Positions 7,813 to 16,418 of a stretch of 64,000 nucleotides of DNA are shown here, in pieces. Position 1 is the first letter of the stretch; the number at the start of each line of letters is the position of its first letter. The position numbers and the translations under genes are program-made. The notes under the pieces were generated by a model. It worked only from the letters and a program-made list of their open reading frames with translations. It had not been told where the DNA came from and made no database searches. This DNA comes from Bacteroidetes bacterium HGW-Bacteroidetes-6 (GTDB lineage: Bacteria; Bacteroidota; Bacteroidia; Bacteroidales; DTU049), in NCBI GenBank assembly GCA_002842495.1, contig PHDB01000003.1, positions 1-64,000 of the forward strand. Reading direction: 5' to 3'.

Positions 7813-8712
7813 ATGCAAAAACTTGTTTTACTTGTATTATTCCTGCTGACAATTTCGTCGGCATTTGCCCAAGAATTCGTGATTGAATTGAATCTAAAAT
7901 CTGGTTCACAATATACGAGGAGCTATTTTTCTTGTGCAACAATTGAAGAAAATATCAACGGAACTCCGTTTGTGATGAATTGGATTACAAATGAGGCGAC
8001 TACATTTTCTGTTGTTGGAATAAACAATGATGGGTATATTATTGATGTCACGTACAACTGTTTTGATTACACTATGTTCATCAATGGTACCGATATTGAG
8101 TTGCAAAATGAATCGTTGGGCAAAAAAAGCAGCAGAAATTATACGCAAAAAATTATTGGAATTCCATGTAGACTTATTATTTCCAAAAAAGGGAGAGTAC
8201 TTGAATTTGATAGTGAATTACTGCTTAATAAAATGATTGAAAATGAGAACGATATTTCACCAGAATATGTTTCTCAAATGAAATCGATTTTTACCAAGGA
8301 TGCATTTAAAGGACAAATGGAGATTGCTTGGGCATTTTTTCCTGAAAATCCGGTTAAATTGAAGAGTAAATGGGAAGTGAGTACTCAAATAAATTCTACA
8401 TTTATTGCTGATATTAATAATATTTATCAGCTTATCGAAATAACGGATAGTAGCTATACAATTGTTGGTAAAGGGAAAATTAAGACAATTCCCAGCGACA
8501 ATTTTACAGTGTTGGGTAATATGGCAATTCAATATGATTTAAAAGGAACTATCGAATCTAAAACTATTGTAGACAAAGAAACTGGATGGGTGGTGCAGGC
8601 AAATTACTATCAAAAAATGGAAGGCACTGCAACCATTATGAAAAACGGGATTCTACCTGCAGGAACAATAATCCCGATTTCACTTACTCAAGAACTAATA
8701 GAAACCAAATAG
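7813..8712 (+). CDS. Secreted DUF6263-like protein
   Basis: The frame opens at 7792, but ATG 7813 begins a clean signal peptide (MQKLVLLVLFLLTISSAFAQ) just after a strong promoter, so the precursor is 299 residues. The mature part is beta-rich. Its layout resembles DUF6263 proteins of Bacteroidota: a FVIELNLKSGSQYTRSY opening, a central NPVKLKSKWEV, and near the end VDKETGWVVQANYYQKMEG. Their function is unknown; location should be periplasm or outer-membrane surface. It is followed 4 bases later by another secreted unknown, so the two form an operon. Confidence 0.65.
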   Translation: MQKLVLLVLFLLTISSAFAQEFVIELNLKSGSQYTRSYFSCATIEENINGTPFVMNWITNEATTFSVVGINNDGYIIDVTYNCFDYTMFINGTDIELQNESLGKKSSRNYTQKIIGIPCRLIISKKGRVLEFDSELLLNKMIENENDISPEYVSQMKSIFTKDAFKGQMEIAWAFFPENPVKLKSKWEVSTQINSTFIADINNIYQLIEITDSSYTIVGKGKIKTIPSDNFTVLGNMAIQYDLKGTIESKTIVDKETGWVVQANYYQKMEGTATIMKNGILPAGTIIPISLTQELIETK

Positions 8713-8716
8713 CCCA

Positions 8717-9355
8717 ATGAAAAATTTACTAATTCTAACTGTATTTATTTTTGTGTATAAAACCACATATTCTCAACCTCAAAAAGAATTTGAAGGGGTT
8801 ATCTGGTACAAAATTGATTATTTTAATCCTGACGGAACTGATTGTACCGATCACACAAAAATGTTTTTAGGCAACTACATCAAAATCTACATCAAAGAAG
8901 GTCGGTTTCTTCAAAATTATCCTCAATCACCGTTGAGCGATTACTACTTTAATACAAAAACCAATAAAACTTACTCTAAATTCATAATGAGTGATTCTAT
9001 TTATGTGAGGAGCTTAGAAATTGAAAAATACCCTGCGCTTTCGTCTCAAAAAGTTGACACATCTATTATTATTCTTGGCTATTTATGTAAGGGATACAGA
9101 CAAATTTCAGCAATTGATAATAGTTTATTTTTTTATGCTGAAGATTTATTTCAAAGTCCAAAATACGTGAACAAAAAATTTCTGGGAGAAACCTACAATA
9201 GGTATGTTGCTGACACGCGTTCAATATATCTGAAACGAGTAACAATAGAAGAGGATTTAATTATTGTAATGACTGCTTTTTCGATACAAAGCAAGAAACT
9301 ATCAAACAAAACTTTCAAATTGCCACATCTACCAAGAGTTTTTCTAGCATACTAA
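8717..9355 (+). CDS. Secreted hypothetical protein, 212 aa
   Basis: A signal peptide (about residues 1-19, ending TTYSQ) is followed by a beta-rich mature domain that opens FEGVIWYKIDYFN. This opening is reminiscent of the DUF4412/GLPGLI group of Bacteroidota secreted proteins, but I cannot assign a family firmly. Two cysteines (in GTDCTD and GYLCKG) could form a disulfide. It begins 4 bases after the DUF6263-like gene and is surely co-transcribed with it. It converges on argS, leaving a 44-bp gap. Confidence 0.6.
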   Translation: MKNLLILTVFIFVYKTTYSQPQKEFEGVIWYKIDYFNPDGTDCTDHTKMFLGNYIKIYIKEGRFLQNYPQSPLSDYYFNTKTNKTYSKFIMSDSIYVRSLEIEKYPALSSQKVDTSIIILGYLCKGYRQISAIDNSLFFYAEDLFQSPKYVNKKFLGETYNRYVADTRSIYLKRVTIEEDLIIVMTAFSIQSKKLSNKTFKLPHLPRVFLAY

Positions 9356-9399
9356 GCTAAGTGAATGAGAGAAGATCTTGTATTTGACAAGCTACATTT

Positions 9400-11178
9400 T
9401 CACATCCTCTCGGGCAGCTCAACACCCAGCAACTCCATGATGAAACGAAGGGTTTCGGCGGTGCGCTTTGCCAATAGCAGGCGGTTGTTGCGTAATATTT
9501 CATCGGGTTCGCGCAAAATGCTTATTTCCTGATACATGCTGTTGAACATCTGCGCCAGTTCGAAACTAAAGTTGGCAACAATGGCTGGGCTTCCTGCCGA
9601 TGCAGCTTTCCCAATCATCTGAGGCAAACTCAGCAACTGAAATATCAATTCTTTTTCCTGCGTTTTCAACGCTGCTTCGCTATTCCATTCCAAAGATTCT
9701 GTATCGATTCCCGATTCTGTTGCTTTTGATAAAACAGAGCGAATCCGGGCATGGGTGTATTGAATAAACGGACCCGTATTGCCGTTGAAATCGATGCTTT
9801 CAGACGGATTGAACAACATGTTCTTTTTCGGATCGACGCGCAGAATAAAATACTTGAGCGCACCTTGACCAATCATTTCGTACAACTTATCGAGCTCTTC
9901 GGCAGGCAAATCTTGTGCTTTTCCAGCTTCTTTCGATATGTCGGCTGCTGTCTGTTTCATTTCGTCGAGCAGGTCGTCAGCATCAACCACGGTTCCTTCG
10001 CGCGATTTCATTTTGCCTTCGGGAAGTTCAACCATTCCATAACTATAGTGCATAATGCTATCGGCCCAACTGTACCCAAGATGTTTCAGCGTTTTCTTCA
10101 AAACATCGAAATGGTATATCTGTTCGTTTCCAACCACATAAACCATGCTATCGGCGCTAAAATCTTTCTGACGTGCAACAGCTGTTCCGATATCCTGAGT
10201 CATATACACAGTTGTTCCATCGCTGCGAAGCAAAATTTTGCGGTCGAGACCTTCGTTGGCAAGGTCAATCCAAACCGATCCGTCGGGGTCTTGCTGCAGC
10301 ACACCGTCGCTGATTCCTTTCATCACAATCTCTTTGCCACTGAGGTATGTTTCCGATTCACGATAAATTTTATCGAAATCGACACCGAGCCGTTTATAGG
10401 TCGCTTCAAATCCTTCAATCACCCACGAATTGAGTTTATTCCACAACTCCAATGTTCTTGCATCGCCGTTTTCCCAGTCACGGAGCATAGCGCGGGCATC
10501 AAGCATAAGTGGCGTATCGGTATCGTCGTCTTTGGCAATTCCCAGCTCAACAGCTTCTTCTTTGCTTGCTTTGTCGAACAGCACATAATATTTCCCAATC
10601 AAATGATCGCCTTTTATTCCGGCTGACCGGGGGGTTTCCCCCTTGCCCCACATATTATAAGCAACCATGGTTTTGCAGATGTGTATTCCCCGGTCGTTGA
10701 TGAGATTTACTTTTACAACTTTGTGTCCGGCAGCCTTGTATATTTCAGCCAGCGACCATCCCAACAGGTTGTTGCGTATATGACCAAGATGCAGGGGCTT
10801 ATTTGTATTAGGTGAACTATATTCAAGTACAATGGTTTTAGATTCTGCGGGCTGAAGCTTTCCGTAATTTGAAGACGATTTAATTTTCGAAATTTCGTTA
10901 AGCCAAAACGCAGGCTTCATAACAATATTAAGAAAGCCCTTAATCACATTAAAACTTGCAACACCTTCAATGGTGTTTATTAATTCGTTGCCAATAGCTG
11001 TAGCGGTATCTTCGGGTTTCAAGCGTGCCATTTTCACGAACGGAAAAACAACAATAGTAATATCGCCTTCGAAATGAGCAGGTGTTTTTTCAATCTGAAT
11101 GGTTTCTGCTGCAATATCTTGTTGCCAAAGTGTTTGGGCGGCTACAACTGTTGCATTGGCTATATCGAGAAAGAACAT
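9400..11178 (-). CDS. argS: Arginyl-tRNA synthetase
   Basis: Class I aminoacyl-tRNA synthetase, full length at 592 residues. It charges tRNA-Arg with arginine using ATP. The N-terminal Arg-tRNA-synthetase additional domain (residues about 1-90) is followed by the HIGH-type motif in PLHLGHIRNN after SSPNTNK. The KMSKS-like site reads GKMKSREGTVV, the variant typical of ArgRS, and the C-terminal DALR anticodon-binding domain occupies about residues 470-592. ATG at 11178 is preceded by a good -7 element. It is a single-gene unit, divergent from the GTPase gene. Confidence 0.97.
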   Translation of the reverse strand: MFFLDIANATVVAAQTLWQQDIAAETIQIEKTPAHFEGDITIVVFPFVKMARLKPEDTATAIGNELINTIEGVASFNVIKGFLNIVMKPAFWLNEISKIKSSSNYGKLQPAESKTIVLEYSSPNTNKPLHLGHIRNNLLGWSLAEIYKAAGHKVVKVNLINDRGIHICKTMVAYNMWGKGETPRSAGIKGDHLIGKYYVLFDKASKEEAVELGIAKDDDTDTPLMLDARAMLRDWENGDARTLELWNKLNSWVIEGFEATYKRLGVDFDKIYRESETYLSGKEIVMKGISDGVLQQDPDGSVWIDLANEGLDRKILLRSDGTTVYMTQDIGTAVARQKDFSADSMVYVVGNEQIYHFDVLKKTLKHLGYSWADSIMHYSYGMVELPEGKMKSREGTVVDADDLLDEMKQTAADISKEAGKAQDLPAEELDKLYEMIGQGALKYFILRVDPKKNMLFNPSESIDFNGNTGPFIQYTHARIRSVLSKATESGIDTESLEWNSEAALKTQEKELIFQLLSLPQMIGKAASAGSPAIVANFSFELAQMFNSMYQEISILREPDEILRNNRLLLAKRTAETLRFIMELLGVELPERM

Positions 11179-11188
11179 CTTTTTTTTG

Positions 11189-11196
11189 CAAAAGTA
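11189..11196 (-). promoter_or_regulatory. -7 promoter element of argS
   Basis: Minus-strand TACTTTTG followed by C, an exact consensus match, 10 bases upstream of the argS ATG. Confidence 0.5.
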
Positions 11197-11276
11197 CTAA
11201 TTTACTGCAATGCAGGTGGAAATGAAAAAACACAACATCGTTTTGGTAACTTCAAAAAAAGCAAAAAAATGAACAT

Positions 11277-11327
11277 CTATAAGCAAGATGCCCACAGGCT
11301 TATAGTTGTTGTTAACAATATAGTTGT
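11277..11327. promoter_or_regulatory. Cluster of symmetric motifs upstream of the GTPase promoter
   Basis: Three overlapping signals occur in about 50 bases. An inverted repeat CTATAAGC (11277-11284) / GCTTATAG (11298-11305) has a 13-base loop. A perfect 10-base palindrome TTGTTAACAA lies at 11309-11318. A direct repeat TATAGTTGT occurs at 11301-11309 and 11319-11327, 18 bases apart. The cluster ends 20 bases before the -33 element of the downstream gene, a plausible activator or repressor site. Confidence 0.4.
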
Positions 11328-11347
11328 CAAGAATTCGTCTGAAAATA

Positions 11348-11377
11348 TTTGATATTGCGTTTAAATATGTAATTTTG
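11348..11377 (+). promoter_or_regulatory. Promoter of the GTPase gene
   Basis: TTTG (11348-11351), 18 bases, TAATTTTG (11370-11377). ATG follows at 11411, leaving a short leader. Confidence 0.55.
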
Positions 11378-11410
11378 CCTCAGAATTTTTAACCATAAAA
11401 ACTTGCAACA

Positions 11411-12751
11411 ATGAAAAGAAATGTTATTATCATTGGAGCTGCAGGCCGCGATTTTCACAATTTTAACACGTTTTTCAGAAAAAACGCTGACTATAATGTT
11501 GTCGCTTTCACAGCAGCACAGATTCCTGACATCGATGGACGTAAATATCCTGCCGAATTGGCCGGAGAATTGTATCCAGCAGGCATTCCTATCTATGCCG
11601 AAGAGGATCTTCCACGTCTGATCAAAGAACTGAATGCTCAGGATTGTGTATTCGCATACAGCGATGTACCTTACAACCGCGTAATGAATGTTAGCTCAAT
11701 CGTTAACGCCGCTGGAGCAAACTTCATGCTTATCGGACCCGGTGAGACCATGGTAAAATCGACTAAACCGGTTATTGCTGTTGGTGCTACCCGTACTGGT
11801 TGCGGAAAAAGCCAGACTTCACGCCGCATCATTGAGATCCTGATGAAAAAAGGTCTCAAAGTTGTTGCCGCTCGTCACCCAATGCCTTACGGCGACTTAG
11901 TGGCTCAGAAAGTTCAGCGCTTCGCTACAGTTGAAGACCTGAAACTTCACAAATGTACTATCGAAGAAATGGAAGAGTACGAACCACATGTAGTTCGCGG
12001 AAACGTGATTTACGCTGGTGTCGACTACGAAGCAATTCTCCGTGCAGCAGAAAACGATCCTTCGGGATGCGACGTTATTCTCTGGGACGGTGGAAACAAC
12101 GACTTCCCATTCTTTAAACCAGATCTTTTTGTAGGTGTAGCCGATCCTCTCCGTCCAGGAGCCGAAGTTAGCTATTACCCTGGTGAAGTAGTTGCCCGTA
12201 TGGCCGATGTTATTGTTATCAATAAAATCGATAGCGCAACTCTCGAAAACACCAATATTGTACGCGATAACCTTCGCAAAATCAACCCCAACGCAATCAT
12301 CGTTGACGGAGCATCACCCCTTACCGTTGACAAACCCGAACTCATCAAAGGCAAACGCGTTCTTGTTGTTGAAGACGGCCCCACACTCACCCATGGTGAA
12401 ATGAAAATTGGTGCTGGTACCGTTGCTGCACTAAAATTTGGTGCCGGCGAATTGGTTGACCCACGCAAATATGCTGTTGGACGTTTGGCCGAAACCTTTC
12501 AAATTTATCCAAATATCGGAACACTTCTTCCGGCGATGGGTTATGGTGAGCAGCAGGTTCGGGATCTCGAAGCTACTATTGCCAACACTCCTTGCGATAC
12601 CGTTGTTATTGCAACTCCTATCGACCTCAACCGTCTTGTGAAAATCGACAAACCAACCGTTAAAGTTGGTTACGATCTTCAGGAAATTGGTTCTCCAAAT
12701 CTCACAGAGGTTCTCGAGGATTTCATTGCCAAACACAATTTGAAAAAATAA
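11411..12751 (+). CDS. P-loop GTPase related to cyclic 2,3-diphosphoglycerate synthetase
   Basis: The protein has 446 residues and is cytoplasmic. The N-terminal about 115 residues form a Rossmann-like domain (MKRNVIIIGAAGRDFHNFN). The P-loop is GATRTGCGKS (residues 125-134), followed by a Switch-like WDGGNNDFPFF and the NKID guanine-specificity motif in VIVINKIDSA. This architecture matches the group annotated as GTPase or cyclic 2,3-diphosphoglycerate synthetase-like, known from thermophilic archaea and found in many anaerobic Bacteroidota. The physiological reaction here is not established. Codons are strongly biased to C-ending forms compared with neighbours, which suggests high expression. 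A strong terminator follows. pyrB begins 76 bases downstream. Confidence 0.75.
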   Translation: MKRNVIIIGAAGRDFHNFNTFFRKNADYNVVAFTAAQIPDIDGRKYPAELAGELYPAGIPIYAEEDLPRLIKELNAQDCVFAYSDVPYNRVMNVSSIVNAAGANFMLIGPGETMVKSTKPVIAVGATRTGCGKSQTSRRIIEILMKKGLKVVAARHPMPYGDLVAQKVQRFATVEDLKLHKCTIEEMEEYEPHVVRGNVIYAGVDYEAILRAAENDPSGCDVILWDGGNNDFPFFKPDLFVGVADPLRPGAEVSYYPGEVVARMADVIVINKIDSATLENTNIVRDNLRKINPNAIIVDGASPLTVDKPELIKGKRVLVVEDGPTLTHGEMKIGAGTVAALKFGAGELVDPRKYAVGRLAETFQIYPNIGTLLPAMGYGEQQVRDLEATIANTPCDTVVIATPIDLNRLVKIDKPTVKVGYDLQEIGSPNLTEVLEDFIAKHNLKK

Positions 12752-12758
12752 TTGTTTT

Positions 12759-12790
12759 AAAAGCGACTTTTTTAAGTCGCTTTTTTTTTG
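12759..12790 (+). terminator. Rho-independent terminator after the GTPase gene
   Basis: An 11-bp perfect stem (AAAAGCGACTT with AAGTCGCTTTT), a 4-base T loop and a run of nine or more T residues, starting 8 bases after the stop codon. Confidence 0.85.
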
Positions 12791-12827
12791 TTTCATTCAA
12801 CCTTAAAGCAACACAAAAATTAAATTC

Positions 12828-13739
12828 ATGAAGCGAAAAAGTTTAGTTTCCATTAACGACTATTCCAAAGAGGAGATTTTAGAAATTCTGGAATTAGCCA
12901 AAAAGTTCGAAGAAAAACCCAACCGTAATTTACTCGACGGTATTGTGGTTGGCGTTTTATTTTTTGAGCCCTCTACCCGTACTCGGTTGAGTTTTGAAGC
13001 AGCCATCCAGCGCATGGGTGGACGAGTGATTGGTTTCAGCGAAGCAGGCAGTACAAGTGTACAAAAAGGCGAATCGTTGAAAGACACCATTCAAACAGTT
13101 AATCAGTATGCCGACCTCATCGTGATGCGTCATCCGGTAGAAGGAAGCGCTCGTTATGCCAGCGAAGTCGCTAGCATTCCTGTTATCAACGCCGGCGACG
13201 GTGCGAATCAACACCCAACTCAATGTCTTCTCGATCTCTACACAATCCAGCAAACACAAAACACTCTGGACAACCTGAACATGACTTTTGTAGGCGACCT
13301 GAAATATGGACGCACAGTACATAGTCTCAGCATTGCCATGACCATGTTTAACACCACTTTTCATTTGGTTTCGCCATTCGAACTTAAGCTCCCCAGTGCT
13401 GTAAAAATGCATATTAAAGAAAAAAACCTCCCTTATCATCAATACACCAAGCTCGACGAAGCTATTCCTCTGAGCGATATTATTTATATGACACGTATTC
13501 AAGCAGAGCGATTTAGCGACCCGATGGAATACGAACGTGTAAAAAACAGCTATGTTCTCAACAGCGAACTGCTGGCCAATTCAAAGCCCGGCATGAAGGT
13601 TCTTCATCCACTGCCCAGGGTTAACGAAATTTCGACCGATGTTGACGACAGCCCGCAGGCATACTATTTCAAACAAGCTCAAAATGGCATGTTTGTACGC
13701 GAAGCTCTGATTGCATATATGTTAGGATTAAAAGTTTAA
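12828..13739 (+). CDS. pyrB: Aspartate carbamoyltransferase catalytic chain
   Basis: PyrB condenses carbamoyl phosphate with aspartate in the second step of UMP synthesis. The 303-residue length is normal. The carbamoyl-phosphate loop STRTR is at residues 49-53, followed by SFEAA. The family motif HPTQCLLDLYTI and the aspartate-site MTRIQAERF and HPLPRVNEI are present, so all active-site elements seem intact. It is the first gene of a pyrBI operon: the regulatory chain begins 12 bases after the stop. No separate promoter of the standard type is obvious in the 38 bases after the upstream terminator. Confidence 0.97.
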   Translation: MKRKSLVSINDYSKEEILEILELAKKFEEKPNRNLLDGIVVGVLFFEPSTRTRLSFEAAIQRMGGRVIGFSEAGSTSVQKGESLKDTIQTVNQYADLIVMRHPVEGSARYASEVASIPVINAGDGANQHPTQCLLDLYTIQQTQNTLDNLNMTFVGDLKYGRTVHSLSIAMTMFNTTFHLVSPFELKLPSAVKMHIKEKNLPYHQYTKLDEAIPLSDIIYMTRIQAERFSDPMEYERVKNSYVLNSELLANSKPGMKVLHPLPRVNEISTDVDDSPQAYYFKQAQNGMFVREALIAYMLGLKV

Positions 13740-13751
13740 GGAGAAAAAAGC

Positions 13752-14216
13752 ATGGAAAACAACGATAAACGACAATTGCAGGTATCTGCTCTCGAAAACG
13801 GAACCGTAATCGATCACATTCCGCAAGGTGTTGTACAGCGTGTGCTGCGCATCCTCGGCCTCGAAGAGTGTGAAGAACATATCTATATGGGAGCCAACCT
13901 CGAAAGTAAAAAAATGGGACGCAAAGGCATTATTAAAGTAGCCAATACTTTTTTCGAAACCAACGACATCAATAAAATCGGGCTTATTGCACCCACAGCT
14001 ACCATTATCGAGATCCGCGACTACGAAATAAAAAACAAAATGCAGGTGCAGATTCCCGACGAGATTTTTGGGATGGTGAAATGCTTCAACCCCAAATGTA
14101 TCACCAACAAAGAAGCAGTGTCAACCCGATTTTATGTGATTGACAAAAGCGATCTGAAACTTCGTTGCCACTATTGCGAAAAAATAACAGGCCAGAAGAA
14201 TATTGAGTATAAATAA
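13752..14216 (+). CDS. pyrI: Aspartate carbamoyltransferase regulatory chain
   Basis: The 154-residue length matches PyrI. The N-terminal allosteric nucleotide-binding domain (LQVSALENGTVIDHIPQG) is followed by the C-terminal zinc domain. Its four ligands are visible as Cys111, Cys116, Cys139 and Cys142 (C-x4-C ... C-x2-C). It therefore should assemble the E. coli-type dodecamer with PyrB, giving CTP/ATP control of pyrimidine synthesis. The start is preceded by AAGGAG about 9 bases upstream, an unusually good Shine-Dalgarno for this phylum. A terminator follows. Confidence 0.97.
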   Translation: MENNDKRQLQVSALENGTVIDHIPQGVVQRVLRILGLEECEEHIYMGANLESKKMGRKGIIKVANTFFETNDINKIGLIAPTATIIEIRDYEIKNKMQVQIPDEIFGMVKCFNPKCITNKEAVSTRFYVIDKSDLKLRCHYCEKITGQKNIEYK

Positions 14217-14244
14217 ATCCTGAATTGATTTTTAACAGACAATT

Positions 14245-14270
14245 GCCCCGATGAAAGTTGGGGCTTTTTT
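14245..14270 (+). terminator. Rho-independent terminator of pyrBI
   Basis: GCCCC (14245-14249) pairs with GGGGC (14260-14264), followed by six T residues; 28 bases after the pyrI stop. Confidence 0.8.
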
Positions 14271-14311
14271 GTTTGTGCAACGTCAGCAGATTAAACGGAA
14301 ATCCGAATAAG

Positions 14312-14350
14312 CAAATTCAGGGATAAATAAATTAGCACTCCTTTCGATTT
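14312..14350. repeat. Degenerate intergenic repeat, copy A
   Basis: This 39-base segment matches 16380-16418 at 30 positions without gaps, sharing the core CTCCTTTCGA. It is preceded at 14281 by CGTCAGCAGATTA, a motif that also precedes the other copy (16349) and recurs at 16308 and, shortened, at 16451. Neither copy lies in a gene. Together they flank a block of four orphan genes. Confidence 0.6.
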
Positions 14351-14425
14351 AAAATACTTTAGGGACTTTACAAACTCAAATTTTCAGTAAAAAGATCATT
14401 TGGCTTTCAACATTGAAAAAAGTTT

Positions 14426-14433
14426 TATCTTTG
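14426..14433 (+). promoter_or_regulatory. -7 promoter element of the GRAM-like gene
   Basis: TATCTTTG is an exact match; a TTTG at 14399-14402 lies 23 bases upstream, slightly long for a -33. The ATG (14495) is about 60 bases downstream. Confidence 0.45.
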
Positions 14434-14494
14434 GGATATGGGTTTTACTCAGCGTAAGATGAAGACAGTGTTTCACTAAGAAAAACAATAAAAA

Positions 14495-14872
14495 ATGGAA
14501 GAAAATGTAATCAAAAACACGGAAGCAGCGTATTTTGAATCTGTCACCAAGATGTTCACTGGCAATCTTGTATTAACTTCGAATCGAGTTTTATTCGTGG
14601 GTGAACATGCTAGGGTACAATTCGATCATGGCGTTATTGGCAATGTTATCCGCGATAAAATGGAAAAAGCCATGGGCTACGACAAACCCGATGAGTACGT
14701 GATCAACATCCCTTTGATTGAATTGCAACACGAGTTAAAAAGATACGGATTTTCTAAAAGGCTTGTTCTCCGCGATAAGGCCGGCAAAACCTACAGCATT
14801 CAGATTAACAAAAAAGCTGAACGCGATTTATGGCCCGAGGCAATCGAAAATGCTAAAAAAGAACTCTCTTAA
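14495..14872 (+). CDS. Small protein with GRAM/PH-like domain
   Basis: 125 residues, with no signal peptide. The central pattern GNLVLTSNRVLFVGE (residues about 24-38) is the typical strand pair of GRAM or bacterial PH domains, where a 'yLTnkRlif' strand leads the fold. The middle holds IPLIELQHELKRYGFSKRLVLRDKAG, again like a GRAM strand-turn-strand. These domains bind lipids or other proteins at membranes; the role here is unknown. It is the first gene of the orphan block and lies 5 bases ahead of a lipoprotein-like gene. Confidence 0.55.
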   Translation: MEENVIKNTEAAYFESVTKMFTGNLVLTSNRVLFVGEHARVQFDHGVIGNVIRDKMEKAMGYDKPDEYVINIPLIELQHELKRYGFSKRLVLRDKAGKTYSIQINKKAERDLWPEAIENAKKELS

Positions 14873-14877
14873 AATAT

Positions 14878-15225
14878 TTGCGACAACCACTTGTGAGAAG
14901 GTTAGCATTCATCATATTGTCAATTATCTCAGTCTCCTGTAAACCAAGCTTCAATTCAGACGAATGGAAAAAGGATGAATCAGTAAGACATGAGCAAGCA
15001 GATGATTTAATTGAAAGTGAAATATTGCTGGGAAAAACTTACAAAGAAATATTTGAAATTCTGGGAGATTGCGATCTTGATTCACGGCTTCATGATACAG
15101 TTAACAATGAGGGATCGTTTTCCATTCAGTACATTCTTGGAGTTTGCAATGTGATAGATTTTGAAAGATTAGTCATTAAATTTGAAAAAGGAAGGGCTAT
15201 TGAAGCATTTAAGAATTGTGACTAA
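14878..15225 (+). CDS. Small lipoprotein, BamE/SmpA-like fold suspected
   Basis: There is no ATG. The frame opens with TTG at 14878 and has GTG at 14893; the GTG gives a better lipoprotein signal (RRLAFIILSIISVSC with lipobox SVSC). The mature part has the order helix (LLGKTYKEIFEILGDCD) then strands (SFSIQYILG, RLVIKFEKGRAI), which recalls SmpA/BamE-type small lipoproteins. The similarity is structural impression only. It begins 5 bases after the GRAM-like gene, so translation may be coupled, compensating for the weak start codon. Confidence 0.5.
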   Translation: MRQPLVRRLAFIILSIISVSCKPSFNSDEWKKDESVRHEQADDLIESEILLGKTYKEIFEILGDCDLDSRLHDTVNNEGSFSIQYILGVCNVIDFERLVIKFEKGRAIEAFKNCD

Positions 15226-15303
15226 TGCTTTTTTGCAAATTCATCTGACTAAGACAGAGGAGTAAAAGTCGATGTTTTCAACAATAATAAATTAAATAAC
15301 AAC

Positions 15304-15783
15304 ATGAAGCTTCTTCTAAAACTGACATTTTCAATAACCTTTCTAACTCTTGCATCTTGTGCTGGTAACAAAAAACAGGCAACCGAAAATTCAAACTTTA
15401 CGTCATCGAGCAACGACGCAAAACAAGACACCGACACCATCAATATCGAAAAAGTATCGGCTGTTTTTATCAGCCCCGACAGTTTGCAAACCGAAAAACG
15501 CAAACAGGAAGTAGGAGAAGAAGACTTTTATGCTGGCGCCGACGATTACCTGTATTACATGAGCATTGCCTCCGGGTATCTCGACAGTCAAAAACTTCCC
15601 ATTGTAGAAATTAGCGGTCATAAATATATTCGATTCGTTGGCAACGACAAACAAACTCAACTTGTTTGTACCGATACATTGTCGGAGCTGTGGACCATTT
15701 ATTTTTTCGACCCTGCTAAAAAAGCTATGCAGGTTAATATGACTGTGATTGAACATGAATATGCGGATTATTTCGAAAAATAG
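15304..15783 (+). CDS. Hypothetical lipoprotein, 159 aa
   Basis: A signal peptide with lipobox LASC (MKLLLKLTFSITFLTLASC) is followed by a Ser/Asn/Thr/Asp-rich linker (residues about 22-50) and a small globular domain to residue 159. No family recognised. The next gene, also a lipoprotein, starts 14 bases downstream, so the pair is probably one transcript. A 78-bp gap separates it from the preceding gene, with no clear promoter element. Confidence 0.6.
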   Translation: MKLLLKLTFSITFLTLASCAGNKKQATENSNFTSSSNDAKQDTDTINIEKVSAVFISPDSLQTEKRKQEVGEEDFYAGADDYLYYMSIASGYLDSQKLPIVEISGHKYIRFVGNDKQTQLVCTDTLSELWTIYFFDPAKKAMQVNMTVIEHEYADYFEK

Positions 15784-15796
15784 AAGACCACATATT

Positions 15797-16273
15797 ATGA
15801 AGTTTTTTGCTGCATGTTCTTTCGTTTTTGGACTTCTGTTCATGCAGTTGGCTTGCAAAAACAGCAACTCCTGCCGTTCCGATCTCGAACAGAATTTTCC
15901 TGAAATAATTGCATACATGGATAGTCTGAATTTGAACAAGCAAAATAATATTGTTTGTAAAACCACAGAGAGCAATCCCAGCGGTATAATGCTGTTTGGC
16001 GAAACAGAAACCAACGAAAACGGCATTTTCTATTCCGACAGTTGCCAATTTTTATCATTGACTATTCATGAATTCACTTTAAAAAGCAACGATAAACCCG
16101 ATGCCGTTAATATTGCGTCGTTTTATGCGTATTGCTTTACAGATACAAGCGAACAAGTACAATTCGAAAACTTTATGAGCAGCATGAGCCGGCAAATGAA
16201 CCGCGACAAAGAAATTCATCAGTTCTTCAATAAGAACGGAAAATGGTTTTTGTATTTCAGGGGAATGGTTTGA
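15797..16273 (+). CDS. Hypothetical lipoprotein, 158 aa
   Basis: The frame is open upstream to 15749, but that part overlaps the preceding gene. ATG 15797 starts an obvious lipoprotein signal (MKFFAACSFVFGLLFMQLAC). The mature domain is not recognised; it carries two nearby cysteines (NSNSC and the lipid Cys) and a C-terminal aromatic stretch (GKWFLYFRGMV). It is the last of the four small genes between the repeat copies. Confidence 0.6.
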   Translation: MKFFAACSFVFGLLFMQLACKNSNSCRSDLEQNFPEIIAYMDSLNLNKQNNIVCKTTESNPSGIMLFGETETNENGIFYSDSCQFLSLTIHEFTLKSNDKPDAVNIASFYAYCFTDTSEQVQFENFMSSMSRQMNRDKEIHQFFNKNGKWFLYFRGMV

Positions 16274-16379
16274 GATGTTGGAGGATTGAGTGGTGTGTTG
16301 GTGAAAACGTCAGCGGATTAAGCTGATTAAGCAGAATTAAAGAAACAACGTCAGCAAATTGAGGAGATTTTTGGATTAA

Positions 16380-16418
16380 CAAATTCGGGAATTAGCGAAT
16401 TAGTGCTCCTTTCGACTT
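16380..16418. repeat. Degenerate intergenic repeat, copy B
   Basis: Partner of 14312-14350: 39 bases, 30 identical, no gaps, same orientation. It is surrounded by further short CGTCAGC-type motifs at 16308-16320, 16349-16360 and 16451-16461 (the last lacking the first C), so the whole 16.30-16.46 kb gap looks like decayed repeat material. It ends 81 bases from the stop of the orphan permease gene. Confidence 0.6.

Noticed and set aside
9751-10626. 291-residue frame opposite argS
   Set aside because: Fully antisense to a clearly recognised, complete argS; composition is that of a reverse shadow (His/Phe/Ile-rich).
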